Numbered from the stretch's first letter, positions 40,751 through 50,396 are shown. The stretch: DNA of 64,000 bases from Methylobacterium sp. 17Sr1-1 (GCF_003173775.1 NZ_CP029552.1:5477001-5541000), one strand, 5' to 3'. Made by a program: numbers and translations. Notes: a model not told the origin generated them from the letters alone.

Positions 40751-41962
40751 TTGCCGACGCAGCTTCCGGCCGATGCGCCGTCCGGTCCGCCCCGGGTCTC
40801 GCCCTTCTACGATCCCCGCATCCGCGGGGCGGCCTACCAGATCCTGCTGCTGCTCGCCGTCGGCGTGGTGGCGTGGATCGCGATCGGCAACGCCGCCGAG
40901 AACCTGCGCAACGCCCGCGTCGCCTCCGGCTTCGGCTTCCTCGGCAACACCGCCGGGTTCGACGTCAACCAGACGGTGATCCCCTTCACGGCGGCGACCT
41001 CCACTTACGGCACCGCCTTCCTGGTCGGGCTCACCAACACCCTGATCGTCGCCGCGATCGGCATCGTGCTCGCCACCTTGCTTGGCTTCGCGGTCGGCGT
41101 GGCGCGGCTGTCGCCGAACTGGATCGTCAGGACGCTGGCCACCGTCTACGTCGAGGTGTTGCGCAACATCCCGCTGCTGCTGCAATTGCTGTTCTGGTAC
41201 GTCGCGGTGCTGGCGAGCCTGCCCTCCGCGCGCGATTCCTACGCGCTCGGCACCTCCGTCTTCCTCAACCAGCGCGGCCTGTACCTGCCCAAACCCCTCC
41301 TCGCGGCGGATGCCTGGGCGCTGCCCCTCGCCCTCGCGATCGGAATCATCGGCACGCTGCTGTTCCGGGCCCATGCCAGGCGCGAGCAGGCGCGGACCGG
41401 CCGGCGCCTGCCGGTGCTGGCGGTGGGCCTCGCCCTGGTCCTCGGCCTGCCGCTCCTCGCCTACGGAGTGCTGGCGCTGCTGGGCATCGCCCCGGTGGCG
41501 CTCGACTTTCCGATCAAGGGCACGTTCAACCTGCGCGGCGGGATGCAGCTCTATCCGGAATTCGTCGCCCTGGTCCTCGGGCTCACGGTCTACACCGCCG
41601 CCTTCATCGCCGAGGTGGTGCGGGCCGGCATCCAGGCGGTCAACCGCGGCCAGACCGAGGCGGCGCGGGCTCTCGGCCTGCAGCCGGGCCCGACGATGCG
41701 GCTGGTGGTGATCCCGCAGGCGATGCGGGTGATCGTGCCGCCGCTGACGAGCCAGTTCCTCAACCTCACCAAGAACTCGTCGCTGGCGGTGGCCATCGGC
41801 TACCCGGACCTCGTCCAGGTCTTCATGGGCACGGTGCTGAACCAGACCGGCCAGGCGGTCGAGGTGGTGGCGATCACCATGGCGGTCTACCTGACGATCA
41901 GCCTCGTCACGGCCTTCGCGATGAACCTCTACAACCGGCGCGTCGCGCTGATCGAGCGGTGA
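40751..41962 (+). CDS. aapQ: general L-amino acid ABC transporter permease
   Basis: A 403-residue membrane protein, with a TTG start because no better codon is nearby. The inserted loop (AGFDVNQTVIPFTAATSTYG) is typical of AapQ. VARLSPNWIVRTLATVYVEV and EVLRNIPLLLQLLFWY match, and EAARALGLQPGPTMRLVVIP is the ATPase-contact EAA loop. It pairs with AapM in the inner membrane and is followed by aapM after six bases. Confidence 0.92.
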   Translation: MPTQLPADAPSGPPRVSPFYDPRIRGAAYQILLLLAVGVVAWIAIGNAAENLRNARVASGFGFLGNTAGFDVNQTVIPFTAATSTYGTAFLVGLTNTLIVAAIGIVLATLLGFAVGVARLSPNWIVRTLATVYVEVLRNIPLLLQLLFWYVAVLASLPSARDSYALGTSVFLNQRGLYLPKPLLAADAWALPLALAIGIIGTLLFRAHARREQARTGRRLPVLAVGLALVLGLPLLAYGVLALLGIAPVALDFPIKGTFNLRGGMQLYPEFVALVLGLTVYTAAFIAEVVRAGIQAVNRGQTEAARALGLQPGPTMRLVVIPQAMRVIVPPLTSQFLNLTKNSSLAVAIGYPDLVQVFMGTVLNQTGQAVEVVAITMAVYLTISLVTAFAMNLYNRRVALIER

Positions 41963-41968
41963 CCTGAG

Positions 41969-43126
41969 ATGACTGCCGGCTCCCAGCCCCTGCCGCTCAC
42001 CTTCGTCCGCCGCGAGGCGGTGCCCGCCGCGCCCCCGCCCTCGCTGGTCGCCGGGCCGCTCGCCTGGCTGCGCCGGAACCTCTTCTCGAGCCCCGCCAAC
42101 GCCGTGATGACGCTGGCGGCGCTCGCGGTCATCGCGCTCGCGGTGCCGCCGCTGCTGCGCTTCCTGGTGTTCGACGCGGTCTGGACCGGCGAGAACCGCG
42201 ACGCCTGCCGGGCCGAGGTGATCGGCCGTCCGGTCGGGGCCTGCTGGGCCTTCGTCGGAGCCAAGATCAACTACTTCATCTACGGCTCGTACCCGATCGA
42301 GGAACGCTGGCGGCCGAACGTCTTCTTCGCCCTGATGGCAATCGGGGTGGGGTGGATGCTGTGGCTCGACGCGCCCAAGCGCGCGTGGGGGGCGCTCTAC
42401 TTCTTCGTCGTGTTCCCGGTCGCCTCGTACGGGCTGCTCACCGGGGTGCCGAGCCTCGGCCTGCCCGCCGTGCCGACGGCGCTCTGGGGCGGCATGCTGG
42501 TGACGCTCATCGTGTCGCTCGTCGGCATCGTCGCCTCGCTGCCGCTCGGCATCCTGCTGGCGCTCGGGCGGCGCTCGCGGCTGCCGATCGTGCGGCTGTT
42601 CTGCGTCATCTTCATCGAGTTCTGGCGCGGCGTGCCGCTGATCACCGTGCTGTTCATGGCCAACGTGATGCTGCCGCTGTTCCTGCCCGGCGACGTCACG
42701 GTCGATCGGCTGGCGCGGCCGCTGGTCGGCATCGCGCTGTTCTCCGCCGCCTACATGGCCGAGACGGTGCGCGGCGGCCTGCAGGCGATCCCGCGCGGCC
42801 AGACCGAGGGGGCGATGTCGCTGGGCCTGAGCCCCTGGCACCGGATGCGCCTGATCATCCTGCCCCAGGCCCTGCGCATCGTGATCCCGGGCATCGTCAA
42901 CAGCTTCATCGCGCTGTTCAAGGATACGAGCCTCGTCTCGATCGTCGGCATCTTCGACTTCATCCGCACGATCGAATCGGCCCGGGTCGATCCCGCCTGG
43001 GCGGCGCCGACCGTGGTGATGACCGGCTACGCCTTCGCCGCCCTGTTCTACTTCGTCTTCTGCTTCGGCATGTCGCGCTACGCCCGCTTCGTCGAGCGGC
43101 GGCTCGCGGCCGGCCAGACACGGTGA
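41969..43126 (+). CDS. aapM: general L-amino acid ABC transporter permease
   Basis: A 385-residue membrane protein. The N-terminal hydrophilic leader precedes [20 protein letters not shown], and [20 protein letters not shown] and [20 protein letters not shown] (EAA loop) are AapM-type. It ends in a GTGA junction with aapP. Confidence 0.93.
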   Translation: MTAGSQPLPLTFVRREAVPAAPPPSLVAGPLAWLRRNLFSSPANAVMTLAALAVIALAVPPLLRFLVFDAVWTGENRDACRAEVIGRPVGACWAFVGAKINYFIYGSYPIEERWRPNVFFALMAIGVGWMLWLDAPKRAWGALYFFVVFPVASYGLLTGVPSLGLPAVPTALWGGMLVTLIVSLVGIVASLPLGILLALGRRSRLPIVRLFCVIFIEFWRGVPLITVLFMANVMLPLFLPGDVTVDRLARPLVGIALFSAAYMAETVRGGLQAIPRGQTEGAMSLGLSPWHRMRLIILPQALRIVIPGIVNSFIALFKDTSLVSIVGIFDFIRTIESARVDPAWAAPTVVMTGYAFAALFYFVFCFGMSRYARFVERRLAAGQTR

Positions 43127-43134
43127 GTTCCCCG

Positions 43135-43965
43135 ATGGCTTCCTCCCCCCTTCCGACGGCCCCCGGTCCCTTGCCCGAGACCGATCCGGACCTCGCGCCC
43201 CGCAACACCTCGGCGGCGCGCCTCGCCACCGCGCCGGTCGCGGTGTCGCTGGAGCGGGTCAACAAGTGGTACGGCGCCTTCCACGTCCTGCGCGACGTCG
43301 ACCTCAGCGTGCGCAAGGGCGAGCGGATCGTGATCTGCGGCCCCTCGGGCTCCGGCAAGTCGACGCTGATCCGCTGCATCAACCGCCTGGAGGAGCATCA
43401 GGCCGGGCGCATCGTCGTCGACGGCATCGAGCTCACCAACGACCTCAAGCGGATCGACGAGATCCGCCGCGAGGTCGGCATGGTCTTTCAGCACTTCAAC
43501 CTGTTTCCGCACCTGACCGTGCTCGAGAACTGCACGCTGGCGCCGATCTGGGTGAAGAAGATGCCGAAGGCCGAGGCCGAGGCGGTCGCGATGAAGTACC
43601 TGACCCGGGTGAAGATCCCGAACCAGGCGCACAAGTATCCGGGCCAGCTCTCCGGCGGCCAGCAGCAGCGCGTGGCGATCGCCCGCTCCCTGTGCATGGC
43701 CCCCAAGATCATGCTGTTCGACGAGCCGACCTCGGCGCTGGACCCCGAGATGGTCAAGGAGGTGCTCGACACGATGGTGGGGCTGGCCGACGAGGGCATG
43801 ACGATGCTCTGCGTCACCCACGAGATGGGCTTCGCCCGCCAGGTCGCCGACCGGGTGATCTTCATGGACGAGGGCCAGATCGTCGAATCGAACACCCCCG
43901 AGGCGTTCTTCCGCGCGCCCGAGCACGAGCGGACCCGGCTGTTCCTGAGCCAGATCCTGCATTGA
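43135..43965 (+). CDS. aapP: general L-amino acid ABC transporter ATP-binding protein
   Basis: A 276-residue ATPase from ATG 43135; GTG 43123, overlapping the aapM stop, is also in frame. The Walker A is GPSGSGKST, the signature is [12 protein letters not shown], Walker B is [14 protein letters not shown] and the switch His is in [16 protein letters not shown]. It energises the AapQM pair. A strong hairpin follows. Confidence 0.95.
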   Translation: MASSPLPTAPGPLPETDPDLAPRNTSAARLATAPVAVSLERVNKWYGAFHVLRDVDLSVRKGERIVICGPSGSGKSTLIRCINRLEEHQAGRIVVDGIELTNDLKRIDEIRREVGMVFQHFNLFPHLTVLENCTLAPIWVKKMPKAEAEAVAMKYLTRVKIPNQAHKYPGQLSGGQQQRVAIARSLCMAPKIMLFDEPTSALDPEMVKEVLDTMVGLADEGMTMLCVTHEMGFARQVADRVIFMDEGQIVESNTPEAFFRAPEHERTRLFLSQILH

Positions 43966-43966
43966 G

Positions 43967-43999
43967 GCCCTCGCCCGGCCGACGAGGCCGGGCGAGGGC
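43967..43999. terminator. bidirectional terminator between aapP and sseA
   Basis: GCCCTCGCCCGGCC and GGCCGGGCGAGGGC are perfect 14-base inverted copies around GACGA, between two convergent genes. Confidence 0.75.
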
Positions 44000-44015
44000 G
44001 GCCTACCGCCGAGCC

Positions 44016-44858
44016 TTATCGCCCGGTGGCGACCGGCAGGTCCTCCCGGCCGCCCCATTCCGACCACGAGCCGTCGTAGAGGGCGCGGGGCGGCCGTCCC
44101 AGGCTCTCGAGGGCGACGCCGACGATCGCCGCGGTGACGCCGGAGCCGCAGGTGGTGACGACCGGGCGGTCGAGATCGATGCCGGCCTGTGCCACCGCCG
44201 CCCGCAAGGACGCCTCGTCCTTGAGCCGGCCGTTCTCCTGCAACGCCGCGTAGTGCAGGTTCAGGGCGCCGGGCATGTGGCCGGGGCGCACGCCGGGGCG
44301 CGGCTCGGGCTCCTCGCCGGCGAAGCGGGCGGCGGAGCGGGCATCGACCACCTGGGCCTGGCCGGCGAGCGCCCGCTGCACGTCGCCGACATTCGCCACC
44401 GCCGAGTGGTCGAGGCGGGCGGTGAAGTGGCGCCGGTCGCGGGGCGGCGCCTCGCCCTCCTCGACCGGGTGACCGCCCGCGACCCAGGCCGGGAAGCCGC
44501 CCTCCAGGATCGCGACGTCGCGGGCGCCGAACGCCTTCAGGGTCCAGCGCACCCGCGGGGCGGAGAACAGGCCCATCCCGTCATAGACCACGATCGTCAT
44601 GCCGTCGCCGATGCCCATCTGGCGCATCCGCGAGGCGAAGACCTCCGGCGACGGCAGCATGTGGGGCAGGGCGCTCGCCTCGTCGCGCACCGCGTCGATG
44701 TCGAAGCGGATCGCCCCCGGGATGTGGCCGGCGCGGAACTCGGCCTCGGCGTCCCGGCCCATCGCCGGCAGGTACCAGGAGCCGTCGAGCACGACGATGT
44801 CGGGCGCCGCGAGCCGCTCTGCGAGCCAGTCCGCCGTGACGAAGGGGCCGATCGACAT
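44016..44858 (-). CDS. sseA: 3-mercaptopyruvate sulfurtransferase
   Basis: A 280-residue protein of two rhodanese domains. VTADWLAERLAAPDIVVLDG and YLPAMGRDAEAEFRAGHIPG form the inactive first domain. PVVTTCGSGVTAAIVGVALE holds the active Cys (about residue 237) in the CGSGVT loop that marks mercaptopyruvate rather than thiosulfate specificity. It is cytoplasmic. The start ATG 44858 follows a GGAG-poor leader. Confidence 0.93.
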   Translation of the reverse strand: MSIGPFVTADWLAERLAAPDIVVLDGSWYLPAMGRDAEAEFRAGHIPGAIRFDIDAVRDEASALPHMLPSPEVFASRMRQMGIGDGMTIVVYDGMGLFSAPRVRWTLKAFGARDVAILEGGFPAWVAGGHPVEEGEAPPRDRRHFTARLDHSAVANVGDVQRALAGQAQVVDARSAARFAGEEPEPRPGVRPGHMPGALNLHYAALQENGRLKDEASLRAAVAQAGIDLDRPVVTTCGSGVTAAIVGVALESLGRPPRALYDGSWSEWGGREDLPVATGR

Positions 44859-45177
44859 GCCTGTCTGTCTCCGAAGAAGGGGCGCTCGAGACGGGGTCTC
44901 GAGCCTGAAGGGCTTTTGAGCCGGTCGGGAGCATTGTGCCCGAATTCCGGGCGGGGCCGCCACCCGTCCGCGCGCGAAAGCGGCGTTCCACGGGCGGATC
45001 GGCCCTCAAGGCCCGCAGGTGATGCCGCAGCCCGTAACCCGGACCGGACCTAATTCCTATCGAATGTTAACGAGGGGGCGGCAGGGCCTGCCTAAAACGA
45101 GGACGCCCACCCCCTGCGAGAGGCCCGGCCGATGCCCCGTCGCGTTTTCCGCATCCCGAGACGCTCCCACGCCGCAT

Positions 45178-45194
45178 CTGGCACGGCGCTTGCA
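45178..45194 (+). promoter_or_regulatory. consensus sigma-54 promoter
   Basis: CTGGCACGGCGCTTGCA matches the -24/-12 consensus YTGGCACGRNNNTTGCW at every defined position, with GG at 45180-45181 and GC at 45192-45193. Transcription would start near 45205 and run into the 73-residue gene at 45381, with a leader of about 175 bases. No second gene fits this promoter. Confidence 0.75.
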
Positions 45195-45380
45195 ATACCT
45201 CTTGCACTGCACCCGCCGTGTCCACTCTCCCTTGCACGGCCGGGCGTGGTCGACGGGCCAGGCAGTGAGACTCCGAGGGCTGCCTGGCCCGCCCGTCCGC
45301 GCTGGCGACCGAACGGGGCCGCGCCGAGCGCGTGCGATCCCACGCGTGACTCGAAGACTGCAGTGACAGGGAGGGTGCGA

Positions 45381-45602
45381 ATGAAGGCCACGGCCCGCTT
45401 CGAATGGCCGATCCGTCCCGACAGGATCGAGGTCTCCGCGCGCGGCTACCTCGCCGCAGCCATCCTCTGCGCCGATCTGCGCGCCGCCCGTGCCGCGGCG
45501 GCGCGCCCGCTGCCCTCCGCGACGGTGCACCGGCTGGTGCCGCGCCGGGCGCGGACGCGGCCGGCACCGGCCGACGGGATGCGGCGCGTCGCCGAGGGCT
45601 GA
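45381..45602 (+). CDS. hypothetical 73-residue protein behind a sigma-54 promoter
   Basis: The ATG is preceded by AGGGAGGGTGCGA, a good ribosome site. The protein is basic: KATARFEWPIRPDRIEVSAR, GYLAAAILCADLRAARAAAA, then RLVPRRARTRPAPADGMRR. No family is recognised. It stands alone on the plus strand; the gap before it (44859-45380) has no other gene. Confidence 0.55.
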   Translation: MKATARFEWPIRPDRIEVSARGYLAAAILCADLRAARAAAARPLPSATVHRLVPRRARTRPAPADGMRRVAEG

Positions 45603-45635
45603 AGCCGCCGCAACCGCCTTGCGAGATCCGGCCAA

Positions 45636-45662
45636 CGAAAAAGGCGGCCCCGCGGGGCCGCC
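45636..45662 (-). terminator. rho-independent terminator of the DUF1328 gene
   Basis: GGCGGCCCC and GGGGCCGCC pair around GC. On the minus strand the stem is followed by TTTTTCG. It lies 48 bases beyond the gene stop. Confidence 0.85.
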
Positions 45663-45709
45663 CTGGTCCGGGGAGGCGGGCTCATCGAAGCCCGCCCACC
45701 GATCCGGCG

Positions 45710-45886
45710 TCAGATTCTGGGCGAGCGGCCGCGCATCAGGCCGAAGATCGCCGAGACGGCGAACAGCACGATCGCCACGAAGAACACGATCTTGGCCGCC
45801 TCCATGGCGGTGCCGGCGATGCCGCCGAAGCCCAGCAGAGCCGCGACGAGGGCGACGACGAGGAAGGTGATAGCCCAGCCGATCAT
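45710..45886 (-). CDS. DUF1328 / YtjA family membrane peptide
   Basis: A 58-residue protein with two helices: [40 protein letters not shown] and [15 protein letters not shown]. This is the complete DUF1328 domain, a small inner-membrane protein of unknown function that is widespread in proteobacteria. It has its own promoter region and a strong terminator. Confidence 0.92.
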   Translation of the reverse strand: MIGWAITFLVVALVAALLGFGGIAGTAMEAAKIVFFVAIVLFAVSAIFGLMRGRSPRI

Positions 45887-46109
45887 TGGTAACTCCCGTA
45901 TCGAAGGCTGCTGGATTGCTTCGCGGCGCCGTGCAGAGAAGCGTTGCAGCAAGTTGAACGAGAAACCACCGGACCGGGCGACAGGTTCCGTCGATTTTTT
46001 CGGATGAAAGCCGGCGGGCGACCGTGCAGGCTCCCGCGCCGGCGTGGGGCGCGGGCATGGACACGGGCTTGGGCCGGTGCGGCGACGGTCTCGCGATGGG
46101 CGGGAGAGG

Positions 46110-46186
46110 GTGGCTCCCCGAGCAGGACTCGAACCTGCGACAAGGCGATTAACAGTCGCCTGCTCTACCAACTGAGCTATCGGGGA
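46110..46186 (-). tRNA. tRNA-Asn (anticodon GTT)
   Basis: The minus strand reads TCCCCGA ... TCGGGGA-G-CCA. The anticodon arm GGCGA-CTGTTAA-TCGCC gives GTT. The T arm contains GGTTCGAGTCC. Confidence 0.97.
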
Positions 46187-46458
46187 TCGCGGCGGGACGT
46201 CTACCCAAGGCGGGCAGGGGGCGCAAGGGGTTTCTGGTCCGGATCTCCGGCCAAGCGGGATCTTCGGCGGGGATTTTCGAAAGCCGGCTCATTTCGCGGC
46301 CCGATCGCGGTTTTGCCGCCGGATCCCTGTTGCGGAGCCGGGCCGGGCTCTGCTAATGACCCCTCGTCCCCGGGTCGTCCGCCCGACGCCGGGGAGACGG
46401 CGCTGCCGGTGCTCACAAGCCCGGCCCGCTCGATCGCCGGCTGAGCGCCGGCCCGGAT

Positions 46459-46532
46459 GGCCTCGTGGCGGAGTGGTTACGCAGAGGACTGCAAATCCTT
46501 GCACCCCGGTTCGATTCCGGGCGAGGCCTCCA
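46459..46532 (+). tRNA. tRNA-Cys (anticodon GCA)
   Basis: GGCCTCG pairs with CGAGGCC, followed by T and an encoded CCA. The anticodon arm AGGA-CTGCAAA-TCCT gives GCA. The T arm contains GGTTCGATTCC. Confidence 0.97.
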
Positions 46533-46705
46533 TCTTTCTCTTCTCTCGCTTCACACTGCAGATCGGCCCGGCGCGTGCGCGAGACCGGGTCGTCGTGGCT
46601 CCCTGCCCGGATCCTTGCCTTTTGGCCGGCGATCCACCACAACCGCGTCGCCCGGCGGCTTGACCGTCGCGGCTTGGCCGTCGCTCAAGCTCTCCAGAGA
46701 CGTTC

Positions 46706-47374
46706 ATGCTCGACTACGCGCAAGCGCGCCGCCTCATGGTCGATTGCCAGCTCCGGACGTTCGACGTGACCGACATCGCGCTGCTCGACGCGTTCGACGC
46801 CGTCCCGCGCGAGCGGTTCATGCCGGCGGACCGGGAGGCCTTCGCCTATATCGACCAGCCCCAGGCGGTCGGCACGGAGGAGGGCGAGACCCGCTTCATG
46901 CCGGCCCCGATGGTCCTGGCGCGCCTGATCCAGGCGCTCGCCCTCAAGCCCGGCCACCGCGTCCTCGAGGTCGGGACCGGCCTGGGCTACGGCGCCGCCA
47001 TCCTGCGCCGCCTCGGCGTCGAGGTGGTCGCCCTCGAATCGCTCCCCGGCCTCGCCGCGGCGGCGCGCGAGCGGCTGGCGCAGTGCGGGATCGGCGACGG
47101 CGTCACCGTCGAGGTCGGCCCGCTCGAGAAGGGCGCAGCCGGCCACGCGCCCTACGACGCGATCCTGATCAACGGACAGGTCGAGCAGCGCCCGCAAGGA
47201 TTGCTGGAGCAGCTCGCCGATGGCGGGCGCCTCGCCTGCGTCCAGGGCCAGGGCCGCCCCGCCAAGGCGACCCTGTGGGTGCGCTCCGGCGACGCCTTCG
47301 GCTCGCGCCCGCTCTTCGACGCCACCCTGCCGCCGCTGCGCGCCTTCGCGGTCGAGGCCGGCTTCGCGTTCTGA
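46706..47374 (+). CDS. protein-L-isoaspartate O-methyltransferase family protein
   Basis: A 222-residue protein. ARRLMVDCQLRTFDVTDIAL and DAVPRERFMPADREAFAYID are the pcm-like start common in alphaproteobacteria. RVLEVGTGLGYGAAILRRLG is the SAM-binding motif I. The usual SQP-type motif is replaced by EGETRFMPAPMVLARL, so activity on isoaspartate is less certain. It precedes tolC in the usual alphaproteobacterial order. The stop codon forms the start of a hairpin repeat. Confidence 0.85.
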   Translation: MLDYAQARRLMVDCQLRTFDVTDIALLDAFDAVPRERFMPADREAFAYIDQPQAVGTEEGETRFMPAPMVLARLIQALALKPGHRVLEVGTGLGYGAAILRRLGVEVVALESLPGLAAAARERLAQCGIGDGVTVEVGPLEKGAAGHAPYDAILINGQVEQRPQGLLEQLADGGRLACVQGQGRPAKATLWVRSGDAFGSRPLFDATLPPLRAFAVEAGFAF

Positions 47375-47472
47375 TCCGACTTCCGGAAAATTCCTTCCGG
47401 GAGTCGGATCACGAGCCCGCGCGGTGGAGCCTCCGGCTCCACACACCCGAGCGACGCCGGTTGATCGCATGA
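47372..47472. repeat. dispersed hairpin repeat starting at the pcm-like stop codon
   Basis: GATCCGACTTCCGGAA (47373) pairs with TTCCGGGAGTCGGATC (ending 47410), then ACGAGCCCGCGCGG, ending TTGATCGCATGAC. It is a second copy of the element at 35272. Confidence 0.8.
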
Positions 47473-48000
47473 CACTCCGGCGCGGGACGGCCTCGCCGGT
47501 CCCGCGCCGAATCACCGACCACCGCCGAAAGCGGGTGGTCCTGCGCCGATCGGGTGAGCCGGCCGGCGTCTCCGGCCCGGGCCCCGGGCGCGGTTTTTCC
47601 TTGGTGCTGCGCACGGGCCCGCCATCGGGGCTGCACCCCGGCCGGATCCGGCGCCCCGGCCCGGGGCCCGGTCCGGGCGACCGAGGCCGCGGCCGCGAGA
47701 AGGGCGGCGGGCGAAAGCATTCGTTCACCAACGACTTGCAGCGTGCGCGCGCCCCGTCGTCGCCCGGCGCGGGACCGCCCGCGAATCACCGATCCGCGGC
47801 ACGGATTTCCCTAACGATACCTGTCGCTTTTTTGCGGCACCGCCGGTCAAACTCGGTCATCCACAGTGCGGGGACGATGCCCCCGGCACCGCCCTCGGCT
47901 AAGGTCATGATCGAGGTGGGCACAGCGATATGACGAACCGGCTCAGCCGCCCGCGGTGCAGGGCCGGTCATTGTGAGCTAGCCGCACAGGGTAGACAGGC
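47473..48000. other. intergenic region before tolC, no gene seen
   Basis: About 530 bases with no supported gene. TGTCGCTTTTTTGCGGCACC near 47821 is a short inverted stretch around T6. The tolC promoter must lie here or upstream. Confidence 0.4.
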
Positions 48001-49413
48001 GTGACTGACACAGGAACTCAGGCGTTCCGCAGGCTTCGGCTGGGCGGGTTCGCCGCCATGGCGCTCGCCATGGCGGGCCAGGGCGCGGCCGCGGAAACCC
48101 TGGATACCGCCCTCGCGCGGGCCTATGCGGGCAACCCGACGCTCAACGCGCAGCGCGCCGGCCAGCGCGCCACCGACGAGAACGTGCCGCGGGCCCTGGC
48201 GGGCTACCGCCCGACCGTCACCGGCTCCGCGAGCGCGGGGGTCTCGTACATCTCGGGAAAGCTCAGCGCCCTGGCGACGGCCTCCGGCGGAGGGGCCGGT
48301 GAGGAGACGCTGTACCCGCGCTCCGTCGGCGTCGGCGTGCAGCAGACCCTGTTCAACGGCTTCCGGACCGACAACCAGACCCGGCAGGCCGAGTCGCAGG
48401 TGCTGGGCGGCCGCGAGACCCTGCGCAACACCGAGATGTCGACGCTGTTCTCGGCGGCGCAGGCCTACATGAACGTGCTGGCGGACACCGCCACGCTGGA
48501 GCTCAACCGCAACAACGTCGAGGTGCTGGAGGAGCAGCTCCGCCAGACCCGCGACCGCTTCAACGTCGGCGAGGTCACCCGCACCGACGTCGCCCAGGCC
48601 GAGGCGCGGCTCGCCGGCGCCCGGGCCCAGGTCAGCCTGGCCGAGGCCAACCTGCGCACCAGCATCGCGACCTACCGGCAGGTGATCGGCGTCGAGCCGC
48701 GCCAGCTCGCCCCCGGCCGGCCGATCGACCGCTACGTCCCCTCGACCCTGACGGCGGCGGTCGAGGTCGGCCTCGCCGAGCACCCGGCGATCCTCTCCGC
48801 CCTCCACGCCGTCGACGCGGCCGAGGCGCAGGTCAAGATCGCCGAATCGGCCCTCTACCCGACGGCGACGATCAGCGGCAACGCGGCCCAGACCCTCGAC
48901 CAGCAGATCGCCGGCACACGCTACTTCTCGGGCTCGATCGTCGGCCAGCTCACGGTTCCCCTCTACCAGGGCGGCGCCGAGTACGCGCAGATCCGCCAGG
49001 CCAAGGAGACGGTCGGCCAGACCCGGCTCCAGGCCGAGCTGACCCGCGACCAGGTCCGCGCCGGCATCGTCACCGCCTGGGGCGCCCTCGAGGCGGCCAA
49101 GGCCCGCGTCATCGCCTCCCAGGCCCAGGTCCAGGCCAACGAGGTGGCGCTGAACGGCGTGCGCGAGGAGGCCCGGGTCGGCCAGCGCACGACCCTCGAC
49201 GTGCTGAACGCCCAGCAGGAGCTCCTGACCGCCCGCGTCAGCCTGATCGCCGCCCAGCGCGACCGGGTGGTGGGCTCCTACCAGGTGGTGCAGACCGTCG
49301 GCCGCCTCACCACCCGCTTCATCGCCGTCCCGGTGGCGCAGTACAGCGCCAAGCAGCATTACGACCAGGTCAAGGACCTCTGGTACGGCGTGCGCACGCC
49401 GGACGGCCGCTGA
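48001..49413 (+). CDS. tolC: TolC family outer-membrane efflux protein
   Basis: A 470-residue protein with a GTG start and a signal sequence ending AMAGQGAAAE. ETLDTALARAYAGNPTLNAQ, SVGVGVQQTLFNGFRTDNQT and the second repeat PLYQGGAEYAQIRQAKETVG are the two OEP halves. RDRFNVGEVTRTDVAQAEAR and EARVGQRTTLDVLNAQQELL are the conserved turn motifs. It forms the trimeric exit duct for type I secretion and RND pumps; an RND pair lies 5-11 kb downstream. Confidence 0.93.
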   Translation: MTDTGTQAFRRLRLGGFAAMALAMAGQGAAAETLDTALARAYAGNPTLNAQRAGQRATDENVPRALAGYRPTVTGSASAGVSYISGKLSALATASGGGAGEETLYPRSVGVGVQQTLFNGFRTDNQTRQAESQVLGGRETLRNTEMSTLFSAAQAYMNVLADTATLELNRNNVEVLEEQLRQTRDRFNVGEVTRTDVAQAEARLAGARAQVSLAEANLRTSIATYRQVIGVEPRQLAPGRPIDRYVPSTLTAAVEVGLAEHPAILSALHAVDAAEAQVKIAESALYPTATISGNAAQTLDQQIAGTRYFSGSIVGQLTVPLYQGGAEYAQIRQAKETVGQTRLQAELTRDQVRAGIVTAWGALEAAKARVIASQAQVQANEVALNGVREEARVGQRTTLDVLNAQQELLTARVSLIAAQRDRVVGSYQVVQTVGRLTTRFIAVPVAQYSAKQHYDQVKDLWYGVRTPDGR

Positions 49414-49427
49414 CCCGCGGCGCCGTC

Positions 49428-49470
49428 CTGGAGGACGACGCCCCGAAGGACGACGCCCTGGAGCGCGCCG
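49428..49470. repeat. 15-bp tandem repeat, about 2.8 copies
   Basis: CTGGAGGACGACGCC, CCGAAGGACGACGCC and CTGGAGCGCGCCG follow each other just after the tolC stop. Confidence 0.65.
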
Positions 49471-49578
49471 TGCTGTGAGTTGCCCGGGCCGCCTCGCTTG
49501 TGCGGGGCCGGCCCTGTGGAATACTGCGTACCCAAGACCCAAGACCCCCCGATCCTCTGCACTCGAGCGTTGAGCCGG

Positions 49579-50229
49579 ATGAGCGCCGCGAGCCCCAAGA
49601 CGCAGGACAAGACGCAGGAACCCTCGATGGAGGAGATCCTCGCCTCCATCCGCCGCATCATCGCCGACGACCAGAAGCCGGCCGAGCCGCCCGCTCCCGG
49701 GTCGCGCCCGGTGGCGGTGCCGAACCCCGAGCCCGACGAGGACGACGTGCTCGACCTCGCGATGGTGGCCAAGCCCGCGCCGAAACCCGCCCCGAAGCCG
49801 GAGCCGGTGGTCGCCAAGGCACCACCTGCACCGCCGCCCGAGCCCGAGCCGAGCTTCGACGACAAGTTCGACCCGATGTCGGAGATCGCGTTCCGCGACG
49901 AGCCGATGGATTTCGACGCGATCGAGATCGAGCCGGAGCCCGCCCCGCCGCCGGAGCCCCCGAAGGCCGTCGCCCCGCCGCCCGCCGCGCCGCCGGAGCC
50001 CCGCCCGGCGATGGAGGACCGGCTCCTGTCCCAGGCGACCGACGCCACGGTCGGCCACGCCTTCGACCTCCTGGCGACCACGGTGCTGACCCGCAACGCC
50101 CGCACCATCGAGGACCTGGTGCAGGACATGCTGCGGCCGATGCTGAAGGCCTGGCTCGACGACAACCTGCCGGTGATGGTCGAGCGCCTGGTCCGGGCCG
50201 AGATCGAGCGCGTCGCGCGCGGCCGCTGA
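49579..50229 (+). CDS. popZ: PopZ-like polar organising protein (DUF2497)
   Basis: A 216-residue protein. EPSMEEILASIRRIIADDQK is the conserved N-terminal helix, followed by an acidic proline-rich linker (PEPDEDDVLDLAMVAKPAPK, EPEPAPPPEPPKAV). The C-terminal oligomerisation helices are TIEDLVQDMLRPMLKAWLDD and NLPVMVERLVRAEIERVARG. In Caulobacter this protein forms a polar matrix that anchors the centromere and recruits cell-cycle proteins. The tolC-popZ-valS order is typical for alphaproteobacteria. Confidence 0.9.
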   Translation: MSAASPKTQDKTQEPSMEEILASIRRIIADDQKPAEPPAPGSRPVAVPNPEPDEDDVLDLAMVAKPAPKPAPKPEPVVAKAPPAPPPEPEPSFDDKFDPMSEIAFRDEPMDFDAIEIEPEPAPPPEPPKAVAPPPAAPPEPRPAMEDRLLSQATDATVGHAFDLLATTVLTRNARTIEDLVQDMLRPMLKAWLDDNLPVMVERLVRAEIERVARGR

Positions 50230-50288
50230 CTTCCCGGGCGCACTCCAGTTGACGGAACGGCCCGGGTCCGCTTGAAAGCGGTCTCGGG

Positions 50289-50323
50289 GGCCGGCCGCTC
50301 GCGCGGCCGGCCTTTGTCGTTTC
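50289..50323 (+). terminator. rho-independent terminator after popZ
   Basis: GGCCGGCCGC and GCGGCCGGCC pair around TCGC, followed by TTTGTCGTTT. Confidence 0.75.
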
Positions 50324-50396
50324 TGGTTTCGGCGCCCGCGCGGCCCGCGTCCCGCAGTGGATGCGCCCCGGGAAGTCGGTGAGTGGCGCTTTCGCG

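Noticed and set aside
40685..42841. 718-codon minus-strand open frame
   Set aside because: Shadow of aapQ and aapM; composition is His/Gln/Arg-rich as in antisense frames.
45057..46064. Long minus-strand frame over the sigma-54 promoter and the DUF1328 gene
   Set aside because: It overlaps the clear DUF1328 gene in another frame, the orphan gene and a terminator; no domain recognised.
46110..46532. tRNA-Asn/tRNA-Cys as integration sites
   Set aside because: No partial tRNA duplicate and no integrase gene were found on either side.
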